This document shows positions 55,637 to 64,000 of a stretch of DNA of 64,000 nt, one piece after another. Each line of letters begins with the position of its first letter. The stretch's first letter is position 1. This DNA is from Candidatus Acidulidesulfobacter diazotrophicus (GTDB lineage: Bacteria; SZUA-79; Acidulodesulfobacterales; Acidulodesulfobacteraceae). The notes below the pieces were generated by a model. That model was not told the DNA's origin, made no database searches, and was given only the letters and a program-made list of their open reading frames with translations. The DNA lies in contig SGBB01000009.1 in the NCBI GenBank assembly GCA_004195025.1, forward strand, positions 1 through 64,000. The letters run 5' to 3'. Made by a program: the position numbers and the translations under genes.

Positions 55637-57187
55637 TTACTCCCATAAAACGCGCCCAGTCATTTCTGTCGGTATATTAATATCTAAAAGCCTAAGTATT
55701 GTGGGTGCTATGTCGGATAATCTTCCCTGTTTTAGTTTCGGAATTTCATTTGTATAATTTGAAATTATACAAAACGGGACAGGATTAAGCGTATGGTTAG
55801 TCATAGGAGTGTCGTTATCTCCGTCTATCATAGTTTCGGCATTTCCATGGTCTGAGGTTACTATGCAAACACCGTCATTTTTTAAAATAACGGGAATAAC
55901 TTCTTTAAGAACAAAATTAACGGTTTCTACGGCTTTAACTGCAGCATCGTAATTTCCGGTATGCCCAACCATGTCGCAATTCGCAAAATTACAAACATAT
56001 AAAGAATATTCATTAAGTTTTAATTTTTCAACTAAAGCATCTTTAATTTTATAAGCGCTCATTTCAGGTATTAAATCATATGTTCTATATTCTCGAGGAG
56101 AAGGTATTAATAGTCTGTCCTCGTTTTTAAAGGGTTCTTCGCGCCCGCAATTGAAAAAATAAGTTACATGCGCATATTTTTCAGTTTCTGCTATTCTAAA
56201 TTGTTTTAGATTATTATCGGAAATTACTTCACCCAATATATTTTTATAATTTTGCGATTCAATTATATATTTATTTTTAAAGGAATCGTCATATTTTGTC
56301 ATAGATATAAAATTTTTAACCGGTTTAAATGAACCTCTGTCAAAAAAATTAAATGTTTCTAAAGAAAGAGCTTCTGTTATTTCTTTTGCTCTATCTGCTC
56401 TAAAATTTATAAAAAGAACCCCGTCTTCAGTATTAATCCTGCCGTCATTAGTATCGCCATTTTGTTTTATTATAGATGGTTTTATAAATTCATCGGTAAT
56501 TCCTTGCGAATAGTTATCATTTATTGCTTCAAAAACATCATTGTATTTTTCACCTTCTAACTTTGTAAGCATATTAAAGGCAATTTGAACTCTATCCCAT
56601 CTTGTATCTCTGTCCATAGCGTAAAAACGGCCAATTAAACTTGAAACCGATGCTTTTCCTCCGGTTTTTTTAATAAAGTTCAATAGTTTTTTTAGAAAAG
56701 TTTCAGAGCTTTTAGGCGGTGAATCTCTGCCGTCTAAAAAACCATGTATATAAATTTCTTTTGCATTATTTTCATAAAAAAAATTTATAAGATATAATAA
56801 ATGACTCAATTCGGCATGGACTCCGCTTTCTGAAATCAAACCCATTAAATGGATTCTTCCGTTTCCCTGCTTGACTGAATTTAAAAAATTTAACAAAACA
56901 TTGTTATTTTTTAAAGTATTACTTTCTATCTCTTCGTCTATTTTAGTCAGATCCTGCATTAATATTCTTCCTGCTCCTATATTCGAATGACCGACTTCCG
57001 AGTTGCCCATAGTATTATAAGGAAGCCCTACGTCTTTTCCGTGAGCTTTTAAGGAAGTAAAAGGATATTTTTGAAAAATTTCGTTTATAAAATCAGCTTT
57101 TGCATTTTTTATAGCGTTACCATACATTTTATCAGATAAACCGAATCCGTCAAGTATTATTAAAGCAGCGCTTTTATATTTTTTCAT
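55637..57187 (-). CDS. gpmI: 2,3-bisphosphoglycerate-independent phosphoglycerate mutase
   Basis: Glycolytic/gluconeogenic enzyme with two Mn ions. The 516 residues show ALIILDGFGLSDKMYGNAI, the phosphoserine motif GNSEVGHSNIGAGRI, HGFLDGRDSPPKS, GRFYAMDRDTRWDR, FRADRAKEI and CIVTSDHGNAETM. All metal-binding motifs are intact. It begins a tight gpmI-rluD-pgeF run on the minus strand. Confidence 0.97.
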   Translation of the reverse strand: MKKYKSAALIILDGFGLSDKMYGNAIKNAKADFINEIFQKYPFTSLKAHGKDVGLPYNTMGNSEVGHSNIGAGRILMQDLTKIDEEIESNTLKNNNVLLNFLNSVKQGNGRIHLMGLISESGVHAELSHLLYLINFFYENNAKEIYIHGFLDGRDSPPKSSETFLKKLLNFIKKTGGKASVSSLIGRFYAMDRDTRWDRVQIAFNMLTKLEGEKYNDVFEAINDNYSQGITDEFIKPSIIKQNGDTNDGRINTEDGVLFINFRADRAKEITEALSLETFNFFDRGSFKPVKNFISMTKYDDSFKNKYIIESQNYKNILGEVISDNNLKQFRIAETEKYAHVTYFFNCGREEPFKNEDRLLIPSPREYRTYDLIPEMSAYKIKDALVEKLKLNEYSLYVCNFANCDMVGHTGNYDAAVKAVETVNFVLKEVIPVILKNDGVCIVTSDHGNAETMIDGDNDTPMTNHTLNPVPFCIISNYTNEIPKLKQGRLSDIAPTILRLLDINIPTEMTGRVLWE

Positions 57188-57321
57188 TAAATTATTATTT
57201 TATATTTATAATATGATTTATGAATTTTAAGATAGAATTTAAGATGATTTTAATGTTTTGTTTACTTAGTTACTTAGTAGTCTTATAAAATTTATTATTA
57301 ATAATTATAAATAATAATAAA

Positions 57322-58686
57322 TTATGATAAATTAAAAATATTTTGCGATTCTTCTTTTGCAAAAGATTCATATAATGAATTTGATCTGATATTCATTGTA
57401 TTCCATGAAAAGCAAGAAGGACATAAGCTTGTATAGTTTAATGAACTATAATTGCATTTAGAGCATACGAACGGTAATTTTACGGGATACTGATTTTTTA
57501 ACGCTTTCCTGAAAGAAGATGATGCTTCGTTCATTTTTCCTCTTTTTAAATAGCATTCGCCGAGAAGAAGATATAATGAGCTGTCTTTAAATATAGAAGC
57601 GGGGATAGTCTTGAGATTAGATATGGCTTCATCAACCATTTCAATGCGTACGTAAAATTTTGCAAGAAACAACCTGTATTCCCATTTTTCTGGATTATTA
57701 TATATAAGTTCCTGATAAAATTTGATTATATTTTGAGGACTGTTTATTTTAATCGCAACATCTTCCATTTTTATAATCACTGCAAAACTGTTTGTTTTTA
57801 AAAAAGCTTTCTCCCATAGTTTAAATGCATCGTTTGTTTTATCTTTTTTAACTAAAATATCGCCAAGCGATATATAAGCGCCAACAAAATATTTATCCTG
57901 AGAGATAACTTGATTAAATCTTTTTGCGGACCTTTCTAAATCATTTTCATTTTCAAGAAGAAATTTCCCAAATTCATATTTTAATCCAGTAAGATCCCTT
58001 TCTTCTTTTTTATTAATATTTTTATCTTTGGATTGGCTTAAAAAAAGTTTTGACATCTTATAAGCATTTTTCCATTCTGAATTTTTTATGTATAAATCTT
58101 TAAGCTGCAGTACTGCGTAAAGGTTATCGGGAGCAATTTCGACAGCTTTATTAAAAAAAGATGCCGCTTTTTCATAATTTTTATTAAGTTTATATAGATT
58201 CCCTGCTTCATTAAGCGACTTTACATTATTTCCATCTATTTCAAGTGTTTTATTAATAAATGTTTCGGCAGATTTAAAATCTCCCTTATGTTTATATATT
58301 TTAAACAATAAAAGATATGCTTTAATACTATTTTCATATTTGGACATGTATCTCTTTAAAATATCAATTGCTTTATCGTATTGGGCTTTAATGTATAAAT
58401 CTTCAGCTTTATCTATTGAGTTATCTATTTCTGTAATAATAAACTGTTTTTTGTTTTTTACCAAATTTTTTAGATAAACGGTAACATTTTTTATTAGAGT
58501 AATAATAAGAAATAACAGAATACCTATTAAAAAAGCGGCAAAAATGTAAAAAATTAAATAATAATCTACTGCGTTATGGCTTCCGGGAAGATAATGAAGC
58601 GGGATTTTTATCGGATTTAAAACATAAAGATATTCAAAAAAAGCAACGAGTATTAAAATTAATACAAAAAGGACTATTAAATACAT
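57322..58686 (-). CDS. LapA-LapB-like fusion: membrane anchor, TPR repeats, rubredoxin-type zinc site
   Basis: In E. coli, LapA (YciS) and LapB (YciM) are adjacent genes; LapB controls turnover of LpxC and so lipid A output. Here one 454-residue protein has two membrane helices (about 3-20 and 42-68) separated by LNPIKIPLHYLPGS, which resembles the DUF1049/LapA pattern, then about eight TPR units (about 95-410; for example SLNEAGNLYKLNKNYEKAA), and a C-terminal zinc-finger-like CSKC...CPSC pair (about 420-437) as in the LapB rubredoxin domain. The fusion reading is inference. Its distance from the lpx cluster is about 8 kb. Confidence 0.75.
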   Translation of the reverse strand: MYLIVLFVLILILVAFFEYLYVLNPIKIPLHYLPGSHNAVDYYLIFYIFAAFLIGILLFLIITLIKNVTVYLKNLVKNKKQFIITEIDNSIDKAEDLYIKAQYDKAIDILKRYMSKYENSIKAYLLLFKIYKHKGDFKSAETFINKTLEIDGNNVKSLNEAGNLYKLNKNYEKAASFFNKAVEIAPDNLYAVLQLKDLYIKNSEWKNAYKMSKLFLSQSKDKNINKKEERDLTGLKYEFGKFLLENENDLERSAKRFNQVISQDKYFVGAYISLGDILVKKDKTNDAFKLWEKAFLKTNSFAVIIKMEDVAIKINSPQNIIKFYQELIYNNPEKWEYRLFLAKFYVRIEMVDEAISNLKTIPASIFKDSSLYLLLGECYLKRGKMNEASSSFRKALKNQYPVKLPFVCSKCNYSSLNYTSLCPSCFSWNTMNIRSNSLYESFAKEESQNIFNLS

Positions 58687-58933
58687 ATAAATTTTGTTAT
58701 ATATTATGTTCTTATTTAATTATTTTTAAATTAATAATTAACATTAAAAAGAAAAAAGGTTATTTTTTAATTTTATTAAAGTTGATATATTTAAGTATAT
58801 TATTAATATTTATATATAAACGCATCTTTATAATATAATATTATTATAACTTGAGTATATTGTTAATATTCTATCAATGTATAAACTATTGTATGAATAT
58901 GTATAAATATTTGCAGGCATATTTTAGTAATAA
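58687..58933. other. AT-rich spacer before the LapB-like gene
   Basis: 247 bases of nearly pure AT with several AGTATATTNTTAATATT-type near repeats (58793-58812 and 58853-58872). No gene or clear terminator is seen. Confidence 0.4.
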
Positions 58934-59359
58934 TCAGTTTTTGTCTTCTACGATAAGCTCTTTAGCATCAGGCCATAAATTTTCAAGATTATAAAAAGAT
59001 CTGTAAGATTCAAGAAAAATATGTATTATCATATCGCCGTAATCCATTGCAACCCATCTTGAAGTATCAATTCCGTCAACTGCTATAGGTTTTCTTTTTA
59101 CTGACGTTAAAACATTATCGGCAATAGCTGAAACCTGTCTATCGGATGTTCCGCTTGCAATAATGATAAAATCTGCAAGCTGGGAGACTTTTCTAATATC
59201 AAGAACTATAATGTTTTTTGCATTCTTATCGGATAAATAATTTATAACGGCCCTTATTTCTTTGTTAGTCCTTTTAAATTTTTCCCTTAGGATTATTTTA
59301 TTACTTTTTTTATTACTTTCGATATTACTTTCAATCTTTTCTAATGTAATTGAATTCAC
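58934..59359 (-). CDS. rsfS: Ribosomal silencing factor RsfS
   Basis: Binds ribosomal protein L14 and blocks subunit joining when nutrients are low. The 141 residues have the core NIIVLDIRKVSQLADFIIIA, SGTSDRQVSAIADNV, and the C-terminal DTSRWVAMDYGDMIIHIF characteristic of the family. The start at 59359 is GTG; an N-terminal 30 residues rich in Ser/Lys/Asn precede the usual beginning of the domain. It follows nadD by 85 bases, a common pairing. Confidence 0.93.
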   Translation of the reverse strand: MNSITLEKIESNIESNKKSNKIILREKFKRTNKEIRAVINYLSDKNAKNIIVLDIRKVSQLADFIIIASGTSDRQVSAIADNVLTSVKRKPIAVDGIDTSRWVAMDYGDMIIHIFLESYRSFYNLENLWPDAKELIVEDKN

Positions 59360-59444
59360 AGATTTTATTTTTTATTATTATATAGTTTAGCTTGTTATTT
59401 ATTTAGTATATAAAAATTTTTACGTTTAATTTTAATTATGCAAA

Positions 59445-60104
59445 TTACATATATATATTATTGTTTATTATATATTCAATTATATCATTTGGCAAGAGGA
59501 AACGATTAGATAATTTTTTTTTAAAATTATTTCTTATTTTTGTTGAAGATATATCTAGTTTAGTAACCTCAAACAATATTATTAATTTATTTTCAGGGGA
59601 TATTATTAATCTATTGCGCGCTATATCGATTGTAATTTTATTCTGAACGGCATCAGGAATATATTTTGTAACGGCAGCTAAATTTTCATACGTTGTTTTT
59701 ATATCTATGCCTCTATTAATAATTATAAAATTAGCCATCTCAAAAAGCAAAGGGCTATTTTTCCAATTTCTTATTTCAGTAAAAGCTTCAAACCCTATAA
59801 TGAAAAAAAGTTCATCGTCAAGGTATTTTTTTTTTAATTCTTTTATAGTATTGTAAGAAAAAGATATTCCGCCCCTTTTAATTTCAATATCGGACGTTTC
59901 AAATTTAGAATTGTCTTTTATAGCAATTTTTACCATTTCAAATCTATTTTTAGAATTTTTTGCAGTTTCATTCTTGTTTGAAGTAATATTGGACGGTATA
60001 AATATTATTTTATCAAGGGGCATTCCTTCAATAAGTTCTTCGCATGTTCTTAAGTGACCAAAATGAATAGGATTAAATGATCCGCCGAATATTCCTATCC
60101 TCAT
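59445..60104 (-). CDS. nadD: Nicotinate-nucleotide adenylyltransferase
   Basis: Forms nicotinic acid adenine dinucleotide in NAD synthesis. The 219 residues show the nucleotidyltransferase N-terminus IGIFGGSFNPIHFGHLRTCEEL (GGSFNPIHxGH) split over the first strand and helix, FIPSNIT, and C-terminal ISSTKIRNNF, the ISSTxIR motif. ATG overlaps the proA stop (ATGA), so it is coupled to proA. Confidence 0.96.
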   Translation of the reverse strand: MRIGIFGGSFNPIHFGHLRTCEELIEGMPLDKIIFIPSNITSNKNETAKNSKNRFEMVKIAIKDNSKFETSDIEIKRGGISFSYNTIKELKKKYLDDELFFIIGFEAFTEIRNWKNSPLLFEMANFIIINRGIDIKTTYENLAAVTKYIPDAVQNKITIDIARNRLIISPENKLIILFEVTKLDISSTKIRNNFKKKLSNRFLLPNDIIEYIINNNIYM

Positions 60105-61372
60105 AATCTTGTCTGGTAATTTCCGAAAACCACAAATTTTGTTGTAGTAAGTTCTTTTGCTCCCATCGGACCGTATGCATGTATTTTTGACGTAGATATG
60201 CCTATTTCTGCACCAAGTCCGAGCTCAAATCCATCATTAAATCTTGTAGATGCATTTATTAAAACGCAGGAAGAATTAACTTTTCTAATAAAATCCATTG
60301 CATTTGTATAATTTTCCGTTATTATTGCTTCAGTATGATTTGACCCGTGTTCTTTTATATGTTCAATAGCAGATTCAATACTGTTTACGGATTTGATCGA
60401 TAAAATCAGGTCTAAGTATTCTTCATTCCAATCATTTTCGGAAGCGGCAGTTATAAATTTAAATTTATTCTTAAATATATTTAAAAGATTGCCGTCAAGT
60501 CTTGTTTCTACTCCTTTGCTGTGTAATTCTTTTAATAGAACCGGCATAAATTCGTCCGTTATTTTTTCATGGACTAAAAGCGTTTCCAGAGCATTACATA
60601 CGGAAGGTCTTTGAACCTTAGCGTTTATAACAATTTTAACGGCTTTTTGGATATCACAGGCTTCATCTATGTAAATATGGCAAACCCCTTTATCATGTTT
60701 AATCACTGGAATTTTTGAGTTTTCTGTTACGAATGAAATTAATCCCTCGCCGCCTCTCGGTATTATAATATCTATATATTTTTTCTTTGATATAAGTTCC
60801 AGTACTGCCGATCGGTCGGTATAAGGAACCATTGATATAGTCTCTTCAGGCAATTTGTTTTTTCTTAAGGCTTCTTTTATTATAGAAATTAAAGCAAGGT
60901 TAGAGTTGATAGCTTCGGAGCCTCCCCTTAAAATCGCCGCATTGCCTGATAGTAAGCAGAGTATAGAAGCGTCTATCGTGACATTTGGTCTTGATTCATA
61001 AATTATACCTATTACTCCAAGCGGAATCCGCATTTTTCCGACCATAAGACCGTTAGGTCTTATGGATATATTTTCAATTTCACCTATAGGGTCTTTTATT
61101 TTCTTGACGTCTTCTATGGATTTAATCATTGAATCCATAGTGTTGTCGCTAATAGTCAGCCTGTCTATTAATGGTTTTTTAAGCGAATTAATTCTTGCGT
61201 TTGCTATATCTTTTAAGTTTTCCGATTTTAAAAATTCTTTTTTATCGATCAGTAATTTTTCAATATCATTAAGCAAGCTGAGTTTAATTGCACTGCTTGA
61301 ATTTGCAATAAATCTGCTTGCTTCATATGTTTGCTTTGCAATAATTTCTATGCTGATATTTTGATTATCCAT
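60101..61372 (-). CDS. proA: Glutamate-5-semialdehyde dehydrogenase (gamma-glutamyl phosphate reductase)
   Basis: Second step of proline synthesis. The 423 residues show aldehyde-dehydrogenase-fold motifs: RMPLGVIGIIYESRPNVT, GNAAILRGGSEAINSN, IIPRGGEGLISFV, VCHIYIDEACD, and the catalytic Cys in VQRPSVCNALETLLVH. It follows proB by 129 bases. Near the C-terminus, GAEIGISTSKIHAYGPMG is typical. Confidence 0.97.
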   Translation of the reverse strand: MDNQNISIEIIAKQTYEASRFIANSSSAIKLSLLNDIEKLLIDKKEFLKSENLKDIANARINSLKKPLIDRLTISDNTMDSMIKSIEDVKKIKDPIGEIENISIRPNGLMVGKMRIPLGVIGIIYESRPNVTIDASILCLLSGNAAILRGGSEAINSNLALISIIKEALRKNKLPEETISMVPYTDRSAVLELISKKKYIDIIIPRGGEGLISFVTENSKIPVIKHDKGVCHIYIDEACDIQKAVKIVINAKVQRPSVCNALETLLVHEKITDEFMPVLLKELHSKGVETRLDGNLLNIFKNKFKFITAASENDWNEEYLDLILSIKSVNSIESAIEHIKEHGSNHTEAIITENYTNAMDFIRKVNSSCVLINASTRFNDGFELGLGAEIGISTSKIHAYGPMGAKELTTTKFVVFGNYQTRL

Positions 61373-61501
61373 AATTATTTGTAACCTTATATTTATATTA
61401 AGATATTAAATGTAATATTAATTTATAATACACCGTAAGCATAATAATAATTCAATCAGTGATCGCTTATCTCTAAAAAATTATTAATAATATTTAAAAT
61501 T

Positions 61502-62656
61502 CTATAGGAGTACCATATTATTTTTATGCACGGCTATTCCTATTCCTTTGGCATTTATGCTGTTTAATATTAATTGAATTTCGCTTGATTTTAATCCTTT
61601 AATTTTTTTTATTTCTTCAGCATCAAAATTAGATATTCCGGCGGCAATAATTTTATTTTGTTCATTAGCTATATATACTCCGTCATGTTTTTTAAAATTA
61701 CCCTTAACGTCTATAATACCGCTTGCAAGCAAACTCTTATGATTGAGAAGAATGGCTTCTTCCGCGCCTTTGTCGCAGATTAACGAACCGTTTTTTTTCA
61801 TGCCGAATATAAGCCAGTGTTTTTTCTTGTTAGTATCTTCGCCTGAAGATAAAATAAATGTTCCCGTGATTTTACCGTTTGAGATATCTTCAAGGACTTT
61901 TTTGTTTTTTCCTGAAGCAATAATGGTATCTATTCCTGCTTCCGAAGCAATATAAGCCGACTCAAGTTTTGATTTCATACCCCCGGTTCCGTGAATACTT
62001 TTTGAAGTATCTTTAAAATCAGAAATAAAATGTTTTATGTCGTCTATTATTTTTATCTGATTTGCAAATTTATCTAAAGATGGATTTTTATCATAAACCC
62101 CGTTAACATTAGATAAGATTATTAAAAGATCTGCGCATGCCAGATTTGCCGTTAGCGCAGAAAGATAATCATTATCTGAAAATTTAATTTCTTCGGTTGC
62201 TATAGTGTCGTTTTCATTAATAATAGGAACAACATCATTTTTTAATAATTCATAAATAGTATTTCTTGCATTGGTGAATCTTTTTCTTGACGATATATCG
62301 TCTTTTGTCAAAAGAATTTGAGCAGTTTTTATGTTGTATTTTTTAAAATAGGATGAATAAGTTTTCATAAGAAGAGATTGTCCGCAAGAAGCTAAAGCCT
62401 GTTTCTGAGGAATAGTCAAAAATTTTGCAGATGTTTCAATATTCAGAACATTTCTTCCTGCCGCGATCGCCCCGGATGAAACTAAAATAATTTCTTTTCT
62501 TTTTAATTTTAAAGCATTAATAAACTCTGTAATAGTTCTAAATGATGCAGGGGATAATTTACCCTCGCTGTTAATTAAAACCTGAGTTCCTATTTTTACG
62601 ACTATTCTTTTTTTTAAATTAAAGAAATCATTATTTTGATTAATAATTTCAGTCAT
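61502..62656 (-). CDS. proB: Glutamate 5-kinase
   Basis: First, feedback-regulated step of proline synthesis. The 384 residues have the amino-acid-kinase domain (about 15-270; VVKIGTQVLI, VSSGAIAAGRNVL, INENDTIATEEIKFSDND, GTGGMKSKLESA) and a C-terminal PUA domain (about 285-370). The long form with PUA matches E. coli ProB. It starts 35 bases after obgE. Confidence 0.97.
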   Translation of the reverse strand: MTEIINQNNDFFNLKKRIVVKIGTQVLINSEGKLSPASFRTITEFINALKLKRKEIILVSSGAIAAGRNVLNIETSAKFLTIPQKQALASCGQSLLMKTYSSYFKKYNIKTAQILLTKDDISSRKRFTNARNTIYELLKNDVVPIINENDTIATEEIKFSDNDYLSALTANLACADLLIILSNVNGVYDKNPSLDKFANQIKIIDDIKHFISDFKDTSKSIHGTGGMKSKLESAYIASEAGIDTIIASGKNKKVLEDISNGKITGTFILSSGEDTNKKKHWLIFGMKKNGSLICDKGAEEAILLNHKSLLASGIIDVKGNFKKHDGVYIANEQNKIIAAGISNFDAEEIKKIKGLKSSEIQLILNSINAKGIGIAVHKNNMVLL

Positions 62657-62691
62657 TATTTTAAATTTTTAATTCAAGCTTAATTTATATT

Positions 62692-63699
62692 TTAATAATC
62701 TACTAATAATTTCAATCTTGTTTTTAATTCATCTAGTCCTATATCTTGAGAAGCGGATATAAATAATAGTTCAATTCCTGAAGGTTTTAGATATTCGGTT
62801 ATTTTATTTTTAATATTATTATATTCCTTTTTATTTTTTATTGTATCAATTTTATTTATAACGACAATCTGTTTTTTTGTCAATATATCTTTATTAAATT
62901 TATTTATTTCGTTAACGACGATATTAAACTTATTTATAATTTCATCAGGTTTGCCTATTTCTATTAAATGTAATAAAATTTTAGCTCTTTCAATATGCTT
63001 TAAGAAAATTATACCTAATCCATATCCGTCCGAGGCTCCTTCCATAATACCCGGTATATCGACTATAACAAAAGATTTACCTGTTTCTTCATCTATAGAT
63101 ACGCCGAGGTTAGGAGATTTTGTAGTAAAAGGATAAGAAGATATTTCAGGATGACTTTTAGACAACTTAGAAATCAGTGTAGATTTCCCTGCGTTAGGAA
63201 GACCGATTATTCCAATGTCCCCTATACTTTTTAGAACAAGGTATATTTTTTTAGTTTCTCCGGGCATTCCCGGCTGTGAAAAACGAGGTCTTCTATTGGT
63301 TGATGATTTAAAAAAGGCATTTCCTTTGCCGCCCCTTCCGCCTTTGCAGATAATAAACCTTTCACCGTCTTCAGTAAGGTCTGCTATAATTTCGTTTGAT
63401 TCAAAATCAATTACCGATGTTCCTACCGGAACTTTTATATTAATATCATGTCCGTTTCTTCCCTTTTTGTTTGCACCCTGTCCGCTCCTTCCGTTTTCAG
63501 CAGGATATTTAGGTTTATATCTAAAATCAAGAAGGCTTAAAACATTGTGATCTGCGATAATAATAACATCTCCGCCGTCGCCTCCTTCGCCGCCGTCGGG
63601 TCCTCCTTTCGGGATAAACCGCTCTCGTCTAAAACTAACGGCTCCTTTCCCTCCGTTTCCTGAAACAACGGTTATTAAAACATTATCTATAAATTTCAT
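62692..63699 (-). CDS. obgE: GTPase Obg (CgtA/ObgE)
   Basis: Ribosome-associated GTPase for 50S assembly and stringent control. The 335 residues have the glycine-rich Obg fold (about 1-158; GNGGKGAVSFRRERFIPKGG region) and the G domain: G1 GLPNAGKS, G2 SYPFTTKSPNLG, G3 DIPGIMEGAS, G4 NKIDT, G5 ISAS. No C-terminal OCT extension is present, as in shorter Obg proteins. The usual upstream neighbours rplU and rpmA are not within the next 300 bases. Confidence 0.96.
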   Translation of the reverse strand: MKFIDNVLITVVSGNGGKGAVSFRRERFIPKGGPDGGEGGDGGDVIIIADHNVLSLLDFRYKPKYPAENGRSGQGANKKGRNGHDINIKVPVGTSVIDFESNEIIADLTEDGERFIICKGGRGGKGNAFFKSSTNRRPRFSQPGMPGETKKIYLVLKSIGDIGIIGLPNAGKSTLISKLSKSHPEISSYPFTTKSPNLGVSIDEETGKSFVIVDIPGIMEGASDGYGLGIIFLKHIERAKILLHLIEIGKPDEIINKFNIVVNEINKFNKDILTKKQIVVINKIDTIKNKKEYNNIKNKITEYLKPSGIELLFISASQDIGLDELKTRLKLLVDY

Positions 63700-64000
63700 G
63701 TAAAATAAAAAGTATTATTTATTAAATATTTTTTTAAATTTTTTTAAATTATAAAATTGAGTTCTTTGCAATTTACATAAAAATAATAAATTGCATAGCC
63801 GTTATGGGTAGGATATATTTGGTTGCTATCTGTAGATAACAACCGATAAATTTATACGACGAAGCTTGAAGTTATTTAAAAATATAATTTTATAACCTAT
63901 AACCAATGATATATTATTATAATAATATAATAAATATTACTTCTTATAATTTTATTTTATTATCACAGATTATAATTCGTTAACAACGCTTACAAATTTT
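63700..64000. other. Non-coding right end of window, upstream of obgE
   Basis: 301 bases with no convincing gene. Two small inverted repeats occur: TGCAATTTA/TAAATTGCA (63767-63775 and 63787-63795), and GGTTG...TATC/GATA...CAACC (about 63820-63843). Either could be part of an obgE leader or an upstream gene's 3' end. Confidence 0.5.

Noticed and set aside
63970-64000. Possible C-terminal tail of a minus-strand gene at the window edge (about nine codons ending in a stop)
   Set aside because: Too short to recognise; any AT-rich sequence gives such tails.

Overview
The window is a contiguous, very AT-rich bacterial chromosome segment that is almost wholly housekeeping. It holds 51 protein genes, no rRNA or tRNA that I can recognise, no CRISPR array, no prophage and no insertion-sequence transposase. 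The outer-membrane genes (bamA, skp, lol, lpx, msbA, waaA) mark a Gram-negative. The order ilvD-ilvB-ilvN-ilvC-psd-pssA-leuA-leuC-leuD-leuB-asd, the order phoH-pgpH-ybeY-dgkA, and the order lysS-lolC-lolD-bamA-skp-lpxD-fabZ-lpxA-lpxI-lpxB-msbA-waaA resemble Geobacter-like (deltaproteobacterial) gene order from memory. The low GC and asparagine-rich proteins would suit an uncultured AT-rich lineage of that broad group; this placement is inference.

Layout. 1-584: non-coding, with interspersed repeats and a strong terminator-like hairpin. 585-8247: pheS and pheT, unusually separated by a UvrD-type helicase on the other strand, a ComF-like phosphoribosyltransferase and a DprA-like protein. 8358-10856: rseP, tsaB and a small DUF465 protein. 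10861-24022: one long branched-chain amino-acid block with the phosphatidylethanolamine genes psd and pssA inside it, closed by asd. 24129-31494: murJ, phoH, an HD-domain 7TM protein, ybeY, a diacylglycerol kinase-PAP2 fusion and mazG. 31686-38174: lnt, prfB (needing a +1 programmed frameshift), lysS and the lipoprotein exporter lolC-lolD. 38219-50263: outer-membrane biogenesis and lipid A-Kdo synthesis. 50415-63699, all on the minus strand: obgE, proB, proA, nadD, rsfS, a LapA-LapB-like fusion, gpmI, rluD, pgeF, coaE, a degenerate GGDEF protein and rho.

How the genes work together. The ilv/leu block makes valine, isoleucine and leucine; asd feeds the aspartate family. psd/pssA make phosphatidylethanolamine. 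murJ, the DgkA-PAP2 fusion, lnt, lolCD, bamA, skp and the lpx-msbA-waaA genes build and export envelope components, and the LapB-like protein may tune lipid A synthesis. prfB, lysS, pheST, rluD, rsfS, obgE, ybeY and tsaB serve translation.

Most unusual items: the canonical prfB frameshift site, which splits the gene for simple ORF callers; the LapA-LapB and DgkA-PAP2 fusions; asparagine-rich insertions inside several enzymes (most strikingly in mazG); the split pheS/pheT locus with a helicase carrying an unexplained ~290-residue N-terminus; a structured spacer between ilvB and ilvN; a 19-bp tandem repeat; a 27-bp perfect palindrome; and an interspersed repeat family. I found no clear evidence of a wholly new multi-gene system.
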